Assembly (NCBI GenBank): GCA_026745465.1
Contig: JACYXH010000705.1
Span: 1,435,001 to 1,499,000, forward strand
From: Lota lota
Taxonomy: Eukaryota > Chordata > Actinopteri > Gadiformes > Lotidae
Direction: 5' to 3'
Length of the DNA stretch: 64,000 nucleotides
Under the pieces are notes generated by a model that was not told where the DNA came from, did not search any database, and was given only the letters and a program-made list of their open reading frames with translations. Position 1 is the first letter of the stretch. Every line of letters begins with the position of its first letter. This document shows positions 1 to 24,549 of this stretch, piece after piece. A program made the translations under genes and the position numbers.

Positions 1-180
1 TGGTTAAAGTGTGTATGTGATAGTGTGTATACGTTGTGTGGTTAAAGTGTGTTGTGTACTTAAAGTGTGTATGTGTTACAGTGTGTTTATGTTGTGTAGT
101 TAAAGTGTGTATGTGTTTCAGTGTGTGTATATGTTGTGTACTTAAAGTGTGTATGTGTTTCAGTGTGTATATGTTGTACA
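1..180. repeat. Imperfect TG-rich tandem repeat
   Basis: Units of about 40 bp contain TTAAAGTGTGTATGTG and GTGTATATGTTGTGTA. The array is in cadps2 intron sequence and is cut by the window edge. Confidence 0.75.
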
Positions 181-340
181 CCTGTGTGTTTACCTGCTCA
201 GAGTCTAATTAGGACAGTTGCTGTGGTAACCAGCAGATTGTTATAAAAAGCTCCTTCATCGTTTTACGTTTTGACACAAATTCAACCTTTTAAAGCAGAT
301 AGTTAGCGTTAGCATTCTGCTAGCATAGAGCCTCACACAA

Positions 341-419
341 ATGAGGATGACGATGATGATGATGTCGTTGTTCTTCCTCTCTTCTGCACCTGTTGGACCC
401 ACAGCTGGACAAACAATGG
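341..419 (+). CDS. Speculative signal-peptide-like first exon inside a cadps2 intron
   Basis: ATG at 341 opens MRMTMMMMSLFFLSSAPVGP and reaches a donor-like ATGG|gtgagt at 420 in phase 1, the usual phase after a signal peptide. A TATA-like GTTATAAAAAG lies at about 240-250. Part of the coding is low-complexity GATGATG, and no partner exon was found. It is incompatible in phase with the next cadps2 exon. It could be chance. Confidence 0.15.
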
Positions 420-846
<427 letters not shown>

Positions 847-1355
847 ATCAGATAGTGGTCACTGGGCAGGGGGAGAGTTTATAGATTGGGGTTCTGAACT
901 CTGCTTGGGATGAAACCAGGGAGGGATTGTGATTGGCTGTCAGCGGTGTGTTTTGTGGTGAAGGCCGTTGGAAGAGAGACCTCTGGGCTTTGAGAGGAGA
1001 GAATACCTGGACTTCAGCAGCATTTGGCCGCTTACCACCAAATAAATGTTTTTTAAAAGAAATAATTGTTCTTTTGAGTTTTGCGGCACATATGTCATGT
1101 TAATGAGGCAGGAACCGCACTCTGAAAGGAAGCGGCCATTTTGGTTTTGGCGGGATGTGAGGGGGGGTCGCGGGGGGGGGTGCACCCCCTGGACCTACGG
1201 TTAGTCGGCGATCCTCTGAGCTTTGTTGGGTGAATTTTTTAATTTGGCCGTCCTTTAGACGCCCCTGAATGGGCTTTGTAGTCGAAAGATGGACCTCCCT
1301 CCTGATGGGCGAGCGAGCTATGCAGCCCATTGAAGAGGACAAATTGAGACTTCTC

Positions 1356-1575
<220 letters not shown>

Positions 1576-1782
1576 TCTCCTTTAGGGAGAGGTGCCATGA
1601 ATACCAGGGTGGTGGTGGGGGATTAATTGAATGTGGGTGGGAGGGGCTGAGGGGGGTGTGTAGGGGGGGAGGTGGGCGTTAGGAGGGGGTAAAGTGGGGG
1701 GGGCAGCTTCTCTAACCCTTGAGATTCCAGCGCCGTCGCAGGAATCCATTCAGCCGCATCAGGCTGCTGTTAGCTTAACGCC

Positions 1783-1885
1783 GTGCACGCTCCCAAGGCC
1801 GTGCACGCTCCCAAGTCCGTGCACACTCGCCAGTCCGTGCACGCTCGCCAGTCCGTGCACGCTCGCCAGTCCGTGCACACTCCCG
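1783..1885. repeat. 18-bp minisatellite (GTGCACGCTCCCAAGTCC)
   Basis: About six copies of GTGCACGCTCGCCAGTCC and variants in the cadps2 intron upstream of the 2124 exon. Confidence 0.85.
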
Positions 1886-2016
1886 GACCAAGCCCTCATA
1901 AGGGCCTGTACACTGCCGTGTGTGTGTTTAAGTGTATACATATAATGTTTAACAGTACCTCACCCCCCCCCATGCCTTATTCATGCCCACACACACACAC
2001 ACAATCACTACTCAAA

Positions 2017-2112
2017 GTGTGTGTGTGTGTGTGGGGCTGTTTATGTTGTTTTATTGTTCCTGTGTGTGCGTGTGTCTGGATGTCTGTGTGTGTGTGTGTG
2101 TGTGTGTGCATG
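2017..2112. repeat. TG-rich microsatellite before cadps2 exon 2124
   Basis: An interrupted TG repeat ends about 10 nt before the acceptor of the 2124-2198 exon. Confidence 0.85.
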
Positions 2113-2123
2113 TGTGTTTCCAG

Positions 2124-11212
<9,089 letters not shown>

Positions 11213-11389
11213 CCCCCCCCTCTGCACCCTCATCCCCCTCTTCTTCCTCTTCCTCATCACCCAGTACCCGGGGGGGGGGGGGGGGGAGACTGTGTGTGTG
11301 TGTGTGTGTGTGAGAAAATATGTGGGTTCGTCACTTCTTGAGAGTAAAACTGTGACATAGAACAAACCACTAAGGGTCCCCTGGGAGCC

Positions 11390-11710
11390 TGTAGGGCCCC
11401 TACACGATCTCTACTGAGGGCCCCTAACAGTCTCTACTCAGGGCCCCTACACAGTCTCTACTGAGGGCCCCTAAAGGGTCTCTACTGAGGGCCCCTACAC
11501 GGTCTCTACTGAGGGCCCCTAAAGGGTCTCTACTGAGGGCCCCTACACGGTCTCTACTGAGGGCCCCTACACGGTCTCTACTGAGTGCCCCTAACAGTCT
11601 CTACTGAGGGCCCCTACAGGGTCTCTACTGAGGGCCCCTACACGGTCTCTACTGAGTGCCCCTAACAGTCTCTACTGAGGGCCCCTACAGGGTATCCACT
11701 GAGGGGCCCC
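11390..11710 (+). repeat. 24-bp minisatellite in cadps2 3' UTR
   Basis: About 12 copies of GGCCCCTACACGGTCTCTAC plus TGAG lie shortly after the cadps2 stop. A weaker ACCCAATAGGAAGCCACCTC repeat follows at 11815-11945. Confidence 0.9.
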
Positions 11711-12165
11711 TGGGGGCCCAAATTAAGGAGAAGAGACCCGTCAGCTATTCCTTGTGTAGTTCTTTACGTGACGTTACTGTGAACACTTCCTGTCAGTTGG
11801 ACAAACTCATCTCTTACCCAATGGGAAGCCACCTCTGTGACTTACCCAATAGGAAGCCCCCTCTTTCTCCTACCAATAGGAACCCACCTCTGTGTCTTGC
11901 CCAATAGGAACCCACCTCCGTCTCTTACCCAATAGGAAGCCAGTGAGTGTTCTAGTGAAGAGTAAAGTGTTGTGGTTTAACTCCTCTCTCTGCCTGGTAA
12001 CACAAAGACGTCTTCAATCTGTGCCAACATAATAACGATCATCTTGAGGCGCAGGCGGAACAACATAAGTACATCAGATGTTCTGTTATATTCTATATTT
12101 GCATTGTTTTATTGTGCACCTGTCTGTTCAGGTGTGTCAAATGTTTTAATTGAATCCTACTCGTA

Positions 12166-12171
12166 ATTAAA
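12166..12171 (+). other. Possible cadps2 polyadenylation signal (ATTAAA)
   Basis: An ATTAAA hexamer lies about 950 nt after the cadps2 stop, in the first non-repetitive AT-rich sequence downstream. It is a plausible 3' end for cadps2, but no transcript evidence is available and other variant hexamers exist nearby. Confidence 0.3.
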
Positions 12172-12244
12172 GTGGTTCTAAAGCCATCACATGCTTGATG
12201 CCTTTCAAGTGATCTGGTTTGTGCACATCAGGTTTTCTCCCACA

Positions 12245-12273
12245 GACACACACACATGTACAAGCACACATAC

Positions 12274-12309
<36 letters not shown>

Positions 12310-12505
12310 GCACACATACACTCACACACACACACACACACACACACAAGCACACATACACACACCCACACAAGCACACATACACACGCACAAGCACACT
12401 ACGCACACACATACACATACACACACAAGCACACACGCACACTACACACATACACACGCACAAGCACATATATATGCACACACACTACACATACACGCAA
12501 ATATA
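12245..12505. repeat. CA-rich array
   Basis: CA dinucleotides interrupted by ACAAGCACACATAC blocks, at the cadps2-fezf1 boundary. Confidence 0.93.
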
Positions 12506-14940
12506 TATTTAAATCAGCAAAATAATAGCCGCAATAAAAATAACTAGTCAGATTTAGTAGTATTAATAATGTATTAATATCTATATAATTTTGTACTAAG
12601 GAGCAGCATCAAATATTTTATTTGAGGTAATATATTTAGTAGTCAATGTTTTTAGATGCATAACAGTATTATTAATATTCGTTATATATCCATTGTATGT
12701 ACAAAAAAATTTCATTTTAGTTTTTTTATATATTTACATGCGACACAAAATTCGGATTCGACTTGTTTATTTATTATTATTATTTATTATTTTTGACTGT
12801 TGAGATTCAAATGATTATTGTAGGAATCGGTTGACCGCTTTAGAGATCACCACAAACCGGATCAATGGAGTGAAGTGGGAACCGTTTTCGGTCCAGCTGA
12901 ACTTTATTCCTGCGGACGGAAATGAGCGACCGACACGTCATGCTACCGAACACTTGGCCCACTTCAAGAGAACCGAGCATCAAAAGCTCCGTTCACGTCG
13001 GCCCACAGGTAACCCTAACTGAGAACAATACATTTATCAATTGTTGACCCGTTAGTAGAGCTATAGAAATTCATATTCAATGTTCCAATTAGATATATTG
13101 AGTTATATTTTGTTATTGTGTGATTTTAAATAATCAACCATCTGAGTAATATAGTCCCGTTTGTTTAAATTTTAACCAGAAGCAAACGCGGTACAGTCAG
13201 TAGAGAAAAACAAACACGATTTAAATAAGCCATTTTTGTTATCCCCCGTTAGTGAAGTTATGAATGAAGTTATTAATAGATTAATTTCTGCGACATTTCT
13301 TCCGTTTGGCGCACGGGCGTCTGCGGATTAGCGCTGTGCTACAGAGCGTCAGTAAAGGAGATTCAAACGCAAAGTCAAATCATTAGACCGTTGATTTAGA
13401 AGACGTTTCCATCTTAATCCTCACCCAAATGGGGGACAAAAGGGGGGACGTATAGAGCCGCGAGGAGCGGGGCGGTGTTGGGAGGTGGAGGAAATTTGAG
13501 ACACGGCGAAGACGCGCCTTGCCGCGTCCTTGTCGCCCCCCGCCATGCTCATTTAAAAGCCGCTGATTATAAACCACTTGACACCCAATTATCCTCCTGA
13601 CGTTTTCACACGGCGCGGGAATAATAACAAGGATAACAATAACGATAATGATGATGACGATGATGATAACGATAATAATACAATCATATTGTCATAATAA
13701 TAATAACATAGTATTAATAACAAGGATAACAGACGATAATGATCACGACTTTAATAATAAAATAAAATTGTCATAATACAAAAAGTATATCTAAGAACCA
13801 AAATAGTAAAATAATATTGTCGTTATAATAATAATAATAATAATACAATCATGTCATTATAATAAGAAAAAATAATATTGTCATAAAATAATATTATAGA
13901 TAATTTTGACGTTTAACTTAACGAAAAATGCATGAATCCTACGTGTCAGAACGATTTCTCCGTTGGGTGTAAAGATGGTGGCGGGTGCCAAGCCGTTCCT
14001 TCATTTAGACGCTTTTTTCACCATATAGTCACTATAATACTACGATGTTAATAGGCTTGATAATGATAGTGTTACCAATACTGCTGATAACAATTATATG
14101 AATACTAATAATTTAATATGAATATAATGATATTGAATGTTGAATAATTATTATTATTGATGATAATATAATATATATGATAATATAATGTACTATAATG
14201 ATATCATCAATAATTATAATTATTAGCCTATTTGTATTATTATTCATAATACTATTATTCATATTCTTATAAATCATGATTGTTTTTAATTTAACTCAAT
14301 GTAAATAAAACAATATTTCCACCATTATTACACTGATATTTACTATTTATTCATATTTATTTTATTTCCTAATTTAATTTAAACAAAATATAAGCTCGGC
14401 GTCGCGCGCAGCGCAGCGCGCGGCAGTATGACGGCCTACCTTCACTCAGCTCGCGGACTCCGCTCGAGGCCACACTTTGATTATTATTGGCTCGAGACGA
14501 CATCTTCTCTCCCTGCGAGCCTTCGGGAACCCTTTGATCTCCTCAGTGTCGCTCGAGAGAAACGCTCGCTCCTATTTAACACCACTCGTGCAGGTGGAGG
14601 CACGTGCAGAGCTTTCCATCATCAAGTGTCGATATGAATTAAATTCCATATGATCAGGTTATCGATTTAATAAAAATAAAAAAAAGGCCTCGCGGAGCAC
14701 TGGTGTGTGTATGTGTTGTTGTGTAATCCTATAAGATCATCTGTAATTGGTGGATCTAAAAAACTCTTTCTGTTGGAGTTCAAAACATAGCGAGCTTTTT
14801 ATTTATTTCGTTTGTTTTTTAGGTTTTATCTTTTGGGGCTGTGCGTCAAGACTGTGCGTAATGGAAGCGCTTGGATCGTTTTGGGTCGTTGTGAAGAATG
14901 AAAGTCTCGTTCTGATGTCACGGGCTGACAGCCCCCGTGA

Positions 14941-14972
<32 letters not shown>

Positions 14973-15455
14973 CTGCTGGGCGTCTGTCGTGTTGCGCGAT
15001 TTAAAATAAAACCGCACGGAGTCGCGAAGGGACCTGGGATTCTCCAAATGCCTTCCAGTGGAACAAGAAGTGTCTTCGTCCTCTTTCTCCTTTAGGACCA
15101 CCTCCTCCACCTCCTCCTCCTCAAACTCCACAGCCACCTCCTCCTCCTCCTCCTCTGCGACCCATCGCAGCGGCTCGCACGGTCACGAGTGGAAGAGGAA
15201 TTGACCAATTATCAATTTTACTTTCCTCCTTAAAGACGGTGACGACCCGCGAGCTCCCTGTCGAGCCGTCAAGTGCTGATTGTCCAACAGCAACAACACG
15301 CGGGAGTAGAAGACGCGCGTGAACAGCGAGGGGGACTTCGACGCTTCGACGCACGGATCTCGTGCTCCAGATGACGTCCGTCCTCGCGTGGCGGTGAGCC
15401 GGTACCGGGAGACCTCGCGGTGCGCCGACAGGAAGCGGAGGAGTAGAGTTTAATC
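12506..15455. other. cadps2-fezf1 intergenic region and fezf1 leader
   Basis: Mostly AT-rich, low-complexity DNA (ATA/ATT triplets at 13620-13870 and 14030-14390). More complex islands are at 12820-13020, 13150-13620 and 14395-14640, and a 30-bp poly-C lies at 14940. 15000-15455 is GC-rich and pyrimidine-rich and is the probable fezf1 5' UTR. No gene was recognised. Confidence 0.6.
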
Positions 15456-17758
<2,303 letters not shown>

Positions 17759-18104
17759 AAGAACCCACAAGAGATAAGAGATTTGGACAATAATGACATC
17801 ACACATATTTAACCAGAGCGCGCCGAAGCCCCGCGGGATTGGGGCTTCCACCTCCGTGACGTCATCTAAACCGACCGTCTCTCCACTCATTCGGTTTCAT
17901 TTTGGTTTCCAGCTCAGGATTCTTGTAAAATGTTCACCTATTTATTTAAATCGTTACGCTGTTGTAACTCTAAGATGCGAAGAAGACGATATTAAACAGG
18001 GAGCCTCCCGCTTCATTCAGAAATGTCCGCTTGGATATTTCCCGGAGACCTTTCTTCCGACCGAGGACTAAAGAACTACAAACTGTGTGTACACACCTTT
18101 GTTG

Positions 18105-18110
18105 AATAAA
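18105..18110 (+). other. fezf1 polyadenylation signal (AATAAA)
   Basis: A canonical AATAAA lies about 350 nt after the fezf1 stop, at the end of non-repetitive sequence and just before a minisatellite. This gives a 3' UTR of roughly 370 nt. Confidence 0.6.
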
Positions 18111-18229
18111 TGCTTAAACCTATCGTTCATGAAACCACGTGTCGTTATTACTTGTCGACATGGGAACACGTGCTGTTGTTCTGGTAAAGATGTGTTGATC
18201 CCACGGTCGAGATTTGGTTCCTAATATCA

Positions 18230-18350
18230 GTTTCGGGTCGGGTCTGGTTCGGGTCGGGTCTGGTTCGGGTCTGGTTCGGCTCGGGTCTGGTTCGGCTCGG
18301 GTCTGGTTCGGGTCGGATCTGGTGAGGTTGGGGTCTGGTTCGGGTTCGCG
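18230..18350. repeat. GGGTCTGGTTC minisatellite
   Basis: About 10 imperfect copies of TTCGGGTCGGGTCTGG, starting about 120 nt after the fezf1 polyadenylation signal. Confidence 0.9.
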
Positions 18351-18639
18351 TCGCGTGTTTTTGCGGTGTGTTACTCCCTCGTGTGGACAGCTTGAGGTGT
18401 TTGAGTCATAGTTGAACACCTTAAGGAACATATTTAATCAAAGAACACAAATTAATCAGCCCGTAGAAATGCCACTGACGCGCGAACGCTTGAAACTCGC
18501 TCGAAGTCTCAGATCAAAGTCTCGCTCCAAGTCTCGGATCAAAGTCTCCTGTTTATTCTACCAAGGGCCGTTATGGGTGAAGACGTCATCGCCTCGTTTA
18601 ACGGTCTTAATACTCGGCTGTTTTATTATAATGAGCGTA

Positions 18640-19155
18640 ATAATAGTGTTTTATAATAATGATCATATTGTTAGGGTTTAAAATAATGATCATAATGTTA
18701 GGGTTTTATTATAATGATCATGTTAGTGTTTTATAATAATAATCATAATGTTAGTGTTTAATTATAATAATCATAATGTTAGTGTTTTATTATAATAACC
18801 ATAATTATGTGTTGTATTATAATAATCATAATGTTAGTGTTTCATAATAATAATCATAATGTTAGTGTTTTATTAAAATAATCATAATGTTAGTGTTTTA
18901 TAATAATAATCATAATGTTAGTGTTTTATTATAATAATCATAATGTTAGTGTTTTATAATAATAATCATAATGTTAGTGTTTTATAGTAATAATCATAAT
19001 GTTAGTGTTTTATTATAATGATCATAATGTCAGTGTTTTATAATAATAATCATAATGTTAGTGTTTTATTATAATGATCATAATGTCAGTGTTTTATAAT
19101 AATAATCGTAATGTTAGTGTGTTATTATAATGATCATAATAACATTAGGTTTGAG
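18640..19155. repeat. About 32-bp AT-rich minisatellite
   Basis: About 15 copies containing ATCATAATGTTAGTGTTTTA and TAATAATA. Confidence 0.92.
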
Positions 19156-19552
19156 GGTCTGGATTAGTCCAGAGGTTCTAGGACTTCAAAGAACGTCATC
19201 GATTCGGATATCTGTAAAATACTCGGATAATGATAAAAACGAAATAATAGAATACAGCCCATAATAACTTGAGTCGACACGCAGCACAGAACGTGTGGCA
19301 GAGCTACATTCAACACGTCTTATGTCAGGTCCGTAGCGTTCAATAATGCAACCAGGCACACTTTTTCCTCTCAACTGCACAAATGAATGGAATATTGTGA
19401 AGCGATATTCTGTATGAGTGTGATGTGATTGATGAGGAATGATTGATGTCCATGTCAGGAGATCAGTTTATGGAACACACCGTGTTGTGTGACACTGCCT
19501 GCAGATGTGACGGAATGTAACCGCTGGATGTAGAGGATGCCATGGTAGAGAT

Positions 19553-19945
19553 ACAGGTCTACAGACTACCTTACAGGCCTACAGACAGACTACCTTACAG
19601 GCCTACAGACAGACTACCTTACAGGCCTACAGACAGACTACCTTACAGGCCTACAGACAGACTACCTTACAGGCCTACAGACAGACTACCTTACAGGCCT
19701 ACAGACAGACTACCTTACAGGCCTACAGACAGACTACCTTACAGACCTACAGACAGACTACCTTACAGGCCTACAGACAGACTACCTTACAGGCCTACAG
19801 ACAGACTACCTTACAGGCCTACAGACAGACTACCTTACAGGCCTACAGACAGACTACCTTACAGGCCTACAGACAGACTACCTTACAGGCCTACAGACAG
19901 ACTACCTTACAGGCCTACAGACAGACTACCTTACAGGCCTAGAAG
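19553..19945. repeat. 24-bp minisatellite (CTACCTTACAGGCCTACAGA)
   Basis: About 16 nearly identical 24-bp copies of CTACCTTACAGGCCTACAGA plus CAGA. Very homogeneous, so probably recent. Confidence 0.97.
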
Positions 19946-20519
19946 GGCGGTTGACCTTCAACTCACCTCAACCGTCTGATCTGCCGACCGAGAGGAAAGC
20001 AGTGGTGTTTTGGTGTGGGTGAATTTCTACTTATATATAGGCCTACAGGCTATATAAGTGTACTAATTATTATAAATATCTTATCATTATAACGGTTATT
20101 ATTGTGTTATTTCCTGCCGGTGACACATGTTGTTATGATGTCATCGCCTATGATCTTCACGTTTAGCTGTCTCTTCTGTCTTTGTGGTCAGATATCTAAA
20201 CACAATGGCTACATGTTATAGATGACATCATGCGTGTGTCACCACAGATCAGGGAGGCTGGATGTAGGCCTATGGGATGTTCCATATGTGTGTGTTACAG
20301 GGTCTAGGCCTACATGTGAGATATGGAATATTTGATAGGTAGGCCTCTATGCAGGGCCTACATGTGACATGTGACAGATGTGCATAGGTCAATCGTCCGC
20401 CAAGTGGCCAGATGTTCCACAACAATGGCGTCGTTAGACGGTTGAAATAACCGCCAGTGACAGGCCTGCTTTGTCCTTCCTGCGTCTGAATGACCTGCCG
20501 GGTAGTGGTATATTATAGG

Positions 20520-20680
20520 CCTGTGTTGTTTGTAATGTTTTATATTACCAGGCCCGTGTCTATTGTTTGTAATGTTTTATATTACCAGGCCCGTGTATAT
20601 TGTTTGTAATGTTTTATATTACCAGGCCCGTGTCTATTGTTTGTAATGTTTTATATTACCAGGCCCGTGTCTATTATACA
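20520..20680. repeat. 38-bp repeat, four copies
   Basis: Four copies of GTTTGTAATGTTTTATATTA followed by CCAGGCCCGTGTCTATT. Confidence 0.92.
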
Positions 20681-20794
20681 TCCGCCGACTGGGTTCCAGG
20701 GTTAGGGTTACCGGACTCTGCCGAGTGTTCAGGCCTGCGTTCTCCACCTGCTCCGTCTCCACCTGTAGACCACGTCCACATCAAGCGCAACAAG

Positions 20795-21165
20795 CAACCA
20801 CTACACCCACCACTACACCCTCCACTACACCCTCCACTACACCCTCCACTACACCCACCACTACACCCTCCACTACACCCTCCACTACACCCTCCACTAC
20901 ACCCACCACTACACCCTCCACTACACCCACCACTACACCCTCCACTACACCCACCACTACACCCTCCACTACACCCACCACTACACCCTCCACTACATCC
21001 ACCACTACACCCTCCACTACACCCACCACTACACCCTCCACTACACCCACCACTACACCCTCCACTACACCCTCCACTACACCCACCACTACACCCTCCA
21101 CTACATCCACCACTACACCCTCCACTACACCCACCACTACACCCTCCACTACACCCTCCTCCACC
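20795..21165. repeat. 12-bp array (CACTACACCCTC / CACTACACCCAC)
   Basis: About 30 copies of CACTACACCCTC and CACTACACCCAC. The 12-bp period keeps several frames open (repeats of HPPL, TTPS); it is not a gene. Confidence 0.95.
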
Positions 21166-21224
21166 TCCAGGTCCCAGCTCCTCTCTCCCGTCAGCGAGAC
21201 AGGAGCTGGTGTGTTCGTTTAGCC

Positions 21225-22291
21225 TAGGGGTCAGCACCCCTGGGCTCCCCCCCCCCCCTGCTATGGCTCCCCCCCCCTCTACTGTGGCTCCCCCCCCCCC
21301 CTGCTATGGCTCCCCCCCTCTACTGTGGCTCCCCCCCCCCCCTCTACTGTGGCTCCCCCCCCCCCCCTCTGCTGTGGCTCCCCTCTCTACTGTGGCTCCC
21401 CCCCCCCTCTACTGTGGCTCCCCCCCCTCTCTACTGTGGCTCCCCCCCCCTCTCTACTGTGGCTCCCCCCCCCTCTGCTGTGGCTCCCCCCCCTCTCTAC
21501 TGTGGCTCCCCCCCCTCTCTACTGTGGCTCCCCCCCCCTCTACTGTGGCTCCCCCCCTCTCTACTGTGGCTCCCCCCCCCCTCTCTACTGTGGCTCCCCC
21601 CCCCCCTCTGCTGTGCCCCCCCCCTCTACTGTGGCTCCCCCCCCCCCTCTGCTGTGGCTCCCCCCCCTCTCTACTGTGGCTCCCCCCCCTCTCTACTGTG
21701 GCTCCCCCCCCCCCTCTACTGTGGCTCCCCCCCCCCTCTACTGTGGCTCCCCCCCCCTCTGCTGTGCCCCCCCCCCTCTGCTGTGGCTCCCCCCCCTCTG
21801 CTGTTGCTGTGCCCCCCCCCCCTCTGCTGTGCCCCCCCCTTCCCCCCCCCCCCCCCTCTGCTGTGCCCCCCCCCCCCCCCCTCTGCTGTGCCCCCCCCTT
21901 CCCCCCCCCCCCCCCCCCCCCCCTCTGCTGTGGCTCCCTGTAGCTTTAAAAAGAATGGAAATAAAGAAGGGCTATTTTTATTTTTTATTTAATAGGGAAA
22001 ACATCCCATTTTGGAGCTCAAAGGGATACTGTGACACTAAAATAACAAAATAAAGTGTTTTAATATTTTGTCAACCAAAATAAACGTCACATCCTACAAC
22101 TACAAATTTCATAAATGCAACAAACTATGGGCTATTAGTTATTTTATAAATAGTATAGCTATACATCAACCTTTATACGCTGTGTTATCTTCATTTTTGG
22201 GGTCGAATAGGTTTTGTGGCTCCAGATGAATTGTATTTGGTGGGAGAGGGACCAGAAATGGCTCTTTTGATAGTGAAGGTTAAGACCCCTG
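21225..22291. mobile_element. Non-autonomous hAT-like element with internal array
   Basis: The ends are TAGGGGTC and GACCCCTG (inverse CAGGGGTC, seven of eight matching), the terminal signature of many hAT elements. They are flanked by 8-bp GTTTAGCC (21217-21224) and GTTTAGAA (22292-22299), six of eight identical, as expected for an aged hAT target duplication. The 3' end has TGGCTCTTTT and GTGAAGGTTAAGACCCCTG, resembling hAT subterminal sequence. About 700 bp of the 5' half is a CT-rich array built on TGTGGCTCC. No transposase remains. Confidence 0.65.
21240..21935. repeat. CT/C-rich array inside the hAT-like element
   Basis: About 30 units of CTACTGTGGCTCCCCCCCCC of variable length (poly-C tracts of 6 to over 20). 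It lies wholly between the termini of the 21225-22291 element. Confidence 0.93.
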
Positions 22292-24250
22292 GTTTAGAAG
22301 GAAGCTGAGCTGCACGGTAGCGGAGTGAGCTTTCTCTGCCCTATTGGTATAAAATGTATTTGTAGCTACAAATATAATGCACACTACAAATCAATAACTT
22401 ACAGAACCATGTCAAACAGAAAAGCCTCTCTGCCTCGTCGTCTCCGGTCTTCCATGCACAGTTAAAGTGGCGATGTCGAAGACGATCATGTAAATAAATG
22501 TCTGTGGAGTCGCTACCTATCGCCGGATGAGGTAACACATGGGGCCCTCGCGTTTGCAGTATGTTACGGACGGGGCCAGTGGCGGTCCCGTTGGGACCTA
22601 TGGGAGAACGTACAGCTTATTGCCAAAGGAGAGAAGCTGTAATAGTTGCCAAGATGTTTGCTCTGAATTGAACTTCGTGATTAACATATGCTGCTAGACT
22701 TCGTTCATTTTCCCTTTCCTGCAGAAAACCAGAAACGTGAATTAGATTCGGTTATTTAAAAGGCGCCAGAGCGATTCGAGTTCGGCACATAGGCGACCGA
22801 AGATAGTAGGAATCAAACGGAATAGAGGCGTATAGCTTCCAATTTTCTGGTTTTGTATTGCTTTATGTTTCATTGTTCAACATTCTGTTGGCAAAAAAAA
22901 ATACGGTTTGGTTCATAACATGCGGATTCTGACTCCGTGATCGCTGCGAATAAACGGTGATCTAATATGATCATGCACAGGTCTACATGGGCCCCAGGGC
23001 CCATGTTAATGTGTTCGTCAGCATATGCTGGGTCTTTGTGGTTTTTAGACGATTTGTCATTGGATATCGATTTATATGCCTAGTACTATTTGTTCTATTA
23101 TAAAGTACTGCGTACACTAGTAATGATATCATTTAAAGTCTTGACCACCTAGTTATTATAAACAATAAAGTATTGAGTACATTACAACCTAGTAATGATA
23201 TCTCTGCAGCAGAGAACTGGCTGAGCAAGCTCTGCCAGAATGTGTTCTTACACTTACTAAACACTTCTATAGGGAACGCTTTTCTGACGCACCTTCAAAA
23301 ACGAAATAAAACCCATCTGCATGCTTCACGCGATACTTGGGACTTCTCAAAGGAAAGGTATTAGACCAACTAGTGCTACCTTCTGAAGTGCATACCAACT
23401 CTCAAGGCAGGGTGTTTGTTCAGAACGTGAGTCGTCATCATGATGAGTGGTGACTGTGAACCTCTTGGTGGAGAGGTTGGACGTGTACGCTACTGGTGGA
23501 CACTACTGGTGGACAGCGACCCACAGGGTCACCAGGGTTACCAGGGTTACCGTGCCATGTGCCACACTGTACAGAAAGACCAGGTGAGTCGACTATCGTT
23601 TAATTATTTCTCTCTAGAGAAATGTTGTCGACATTATGAAGGAGCACAAATAATCCATCCATCTGTTTTTCTGTTTTCTTTATAGCATTATTTTAAATAT
23701 GTAGAAATACATTGTTGAATGCACATAACAATACGTTTAGACAGTTGCATGCAGTTTTGCACAAACCAAATCGGATATGCCTCTCTTAGTCAGCCTGAAC
23801 CTTGCAAGCTCACCTCAGGTTTTTCCTTGAGATGTTAGACCGGCCAGTCTGGCTCAGAACCAGAGAGATGAGCATCCGGTTCTGCTCAGAACCAGAGAGA
23901 TGAGCATACGGTTCTGAGCAGAACCTCTATGTGATCACATCAGGGTCCAGGCTCATCATTGACTGCACGCTTTTACTTTCTTTAGATCTTTCTAGTAAGA
24001 ACGTATATATCTGACCATAGGTTAAAGGTTTATATGATGTGTTGATTTGATTTCTAACATGCTTCAACCAATTTTTTATGAAACGTTGTTTGGAGGTTAA
24101 TTTAAGACCTGATAATATCAGTGAATCCAATGTTCTACTATTGCTTTTCACCATCTTTAATATGAGAATCATGGGTCTTACACTGCTTTAGTTTCATCCA
24201 TATACTTTGATCATTTTCTGTATTGATCATCATGCATTTACAAGTTTAAA
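22292..24250. other. fezf1-aass intergenic region, mostly unique
   Basis: Non-repetitive AT-rich DNA. I see a short palindrome (ATGGGCCCCAGGGCCCAT, about 22989-23006) and a duplicated GAACCAGAGAGATGAGCAT at 23850-23910. A weak reverse-strand open frame at 23927-24172 is not recognised. No gene could be supported. Confidence 0.4.
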
Positions 24251-24262
24251 CTAGACATGTCG

Positions 24263-24549
24263 GCGCATGCGCATTGTCTGAAGAAAAGGCGTGTGGTTGT
24301 GCGAGCCAACTCGTCGTGTGCGCAATATTCCGCGAGCATGCTGCCATGCTAATGCTAGCGAGGCTAATGAGCGAACACGCAACGTTTCAAGTCCCTGAAA
24401 AATATGAAAAAAATAACATTAACACACATGATAACAATAGTGTGGCTTGCTTTGCACCCACACTAATAAACAAGCAACACACTTTACATATTGCATGAAA
24501 CAGTATCATAGTCCTCACACAGGTCGGCTCGGTTTAGGACGCATGCGCA
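24263..24549. promoter_or_regulatory. CpG-rich segment with two NRF1-like sites
   Basis: A GC/CpG-rich patch in AT-rich intergenic DNA holds GCGCATGCGCA at 24263-24273 and GCATGCGCA at 24541-24549, both close to the palindromic NRF1 consensus. A donor-like TTGCAG|gtaaac lies at 24735. This is a candidate upstream promoter for aass (a nuclear gene for a mitochondrial enzyme), but no transcript start can be proven. Confidence 0.4.

Noticed and set aside
341..419. 341-419 as the cadps2 exon preceding QQYHTR
   Set aside because: It would end in phase 1, but the 2124 exon begins in phase 0, and the residues do not match the CAPS sequence expected before QYH.
20600..21943. Open frames of up to 447 codons (PPLHPPLH; CSGGCSGG)
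   Set aside because: Products of the 12-bp CACTACACCC array and the poly-C array; no conserved domain.
23927..24172. 81-codon reverse-strand frame (LTYGQIYTFLLERSKESKS)
   Set aside because: The composition looks protein-like, but there is no recognisable family, splice context or neighbouring exon. It is kept only as a note.
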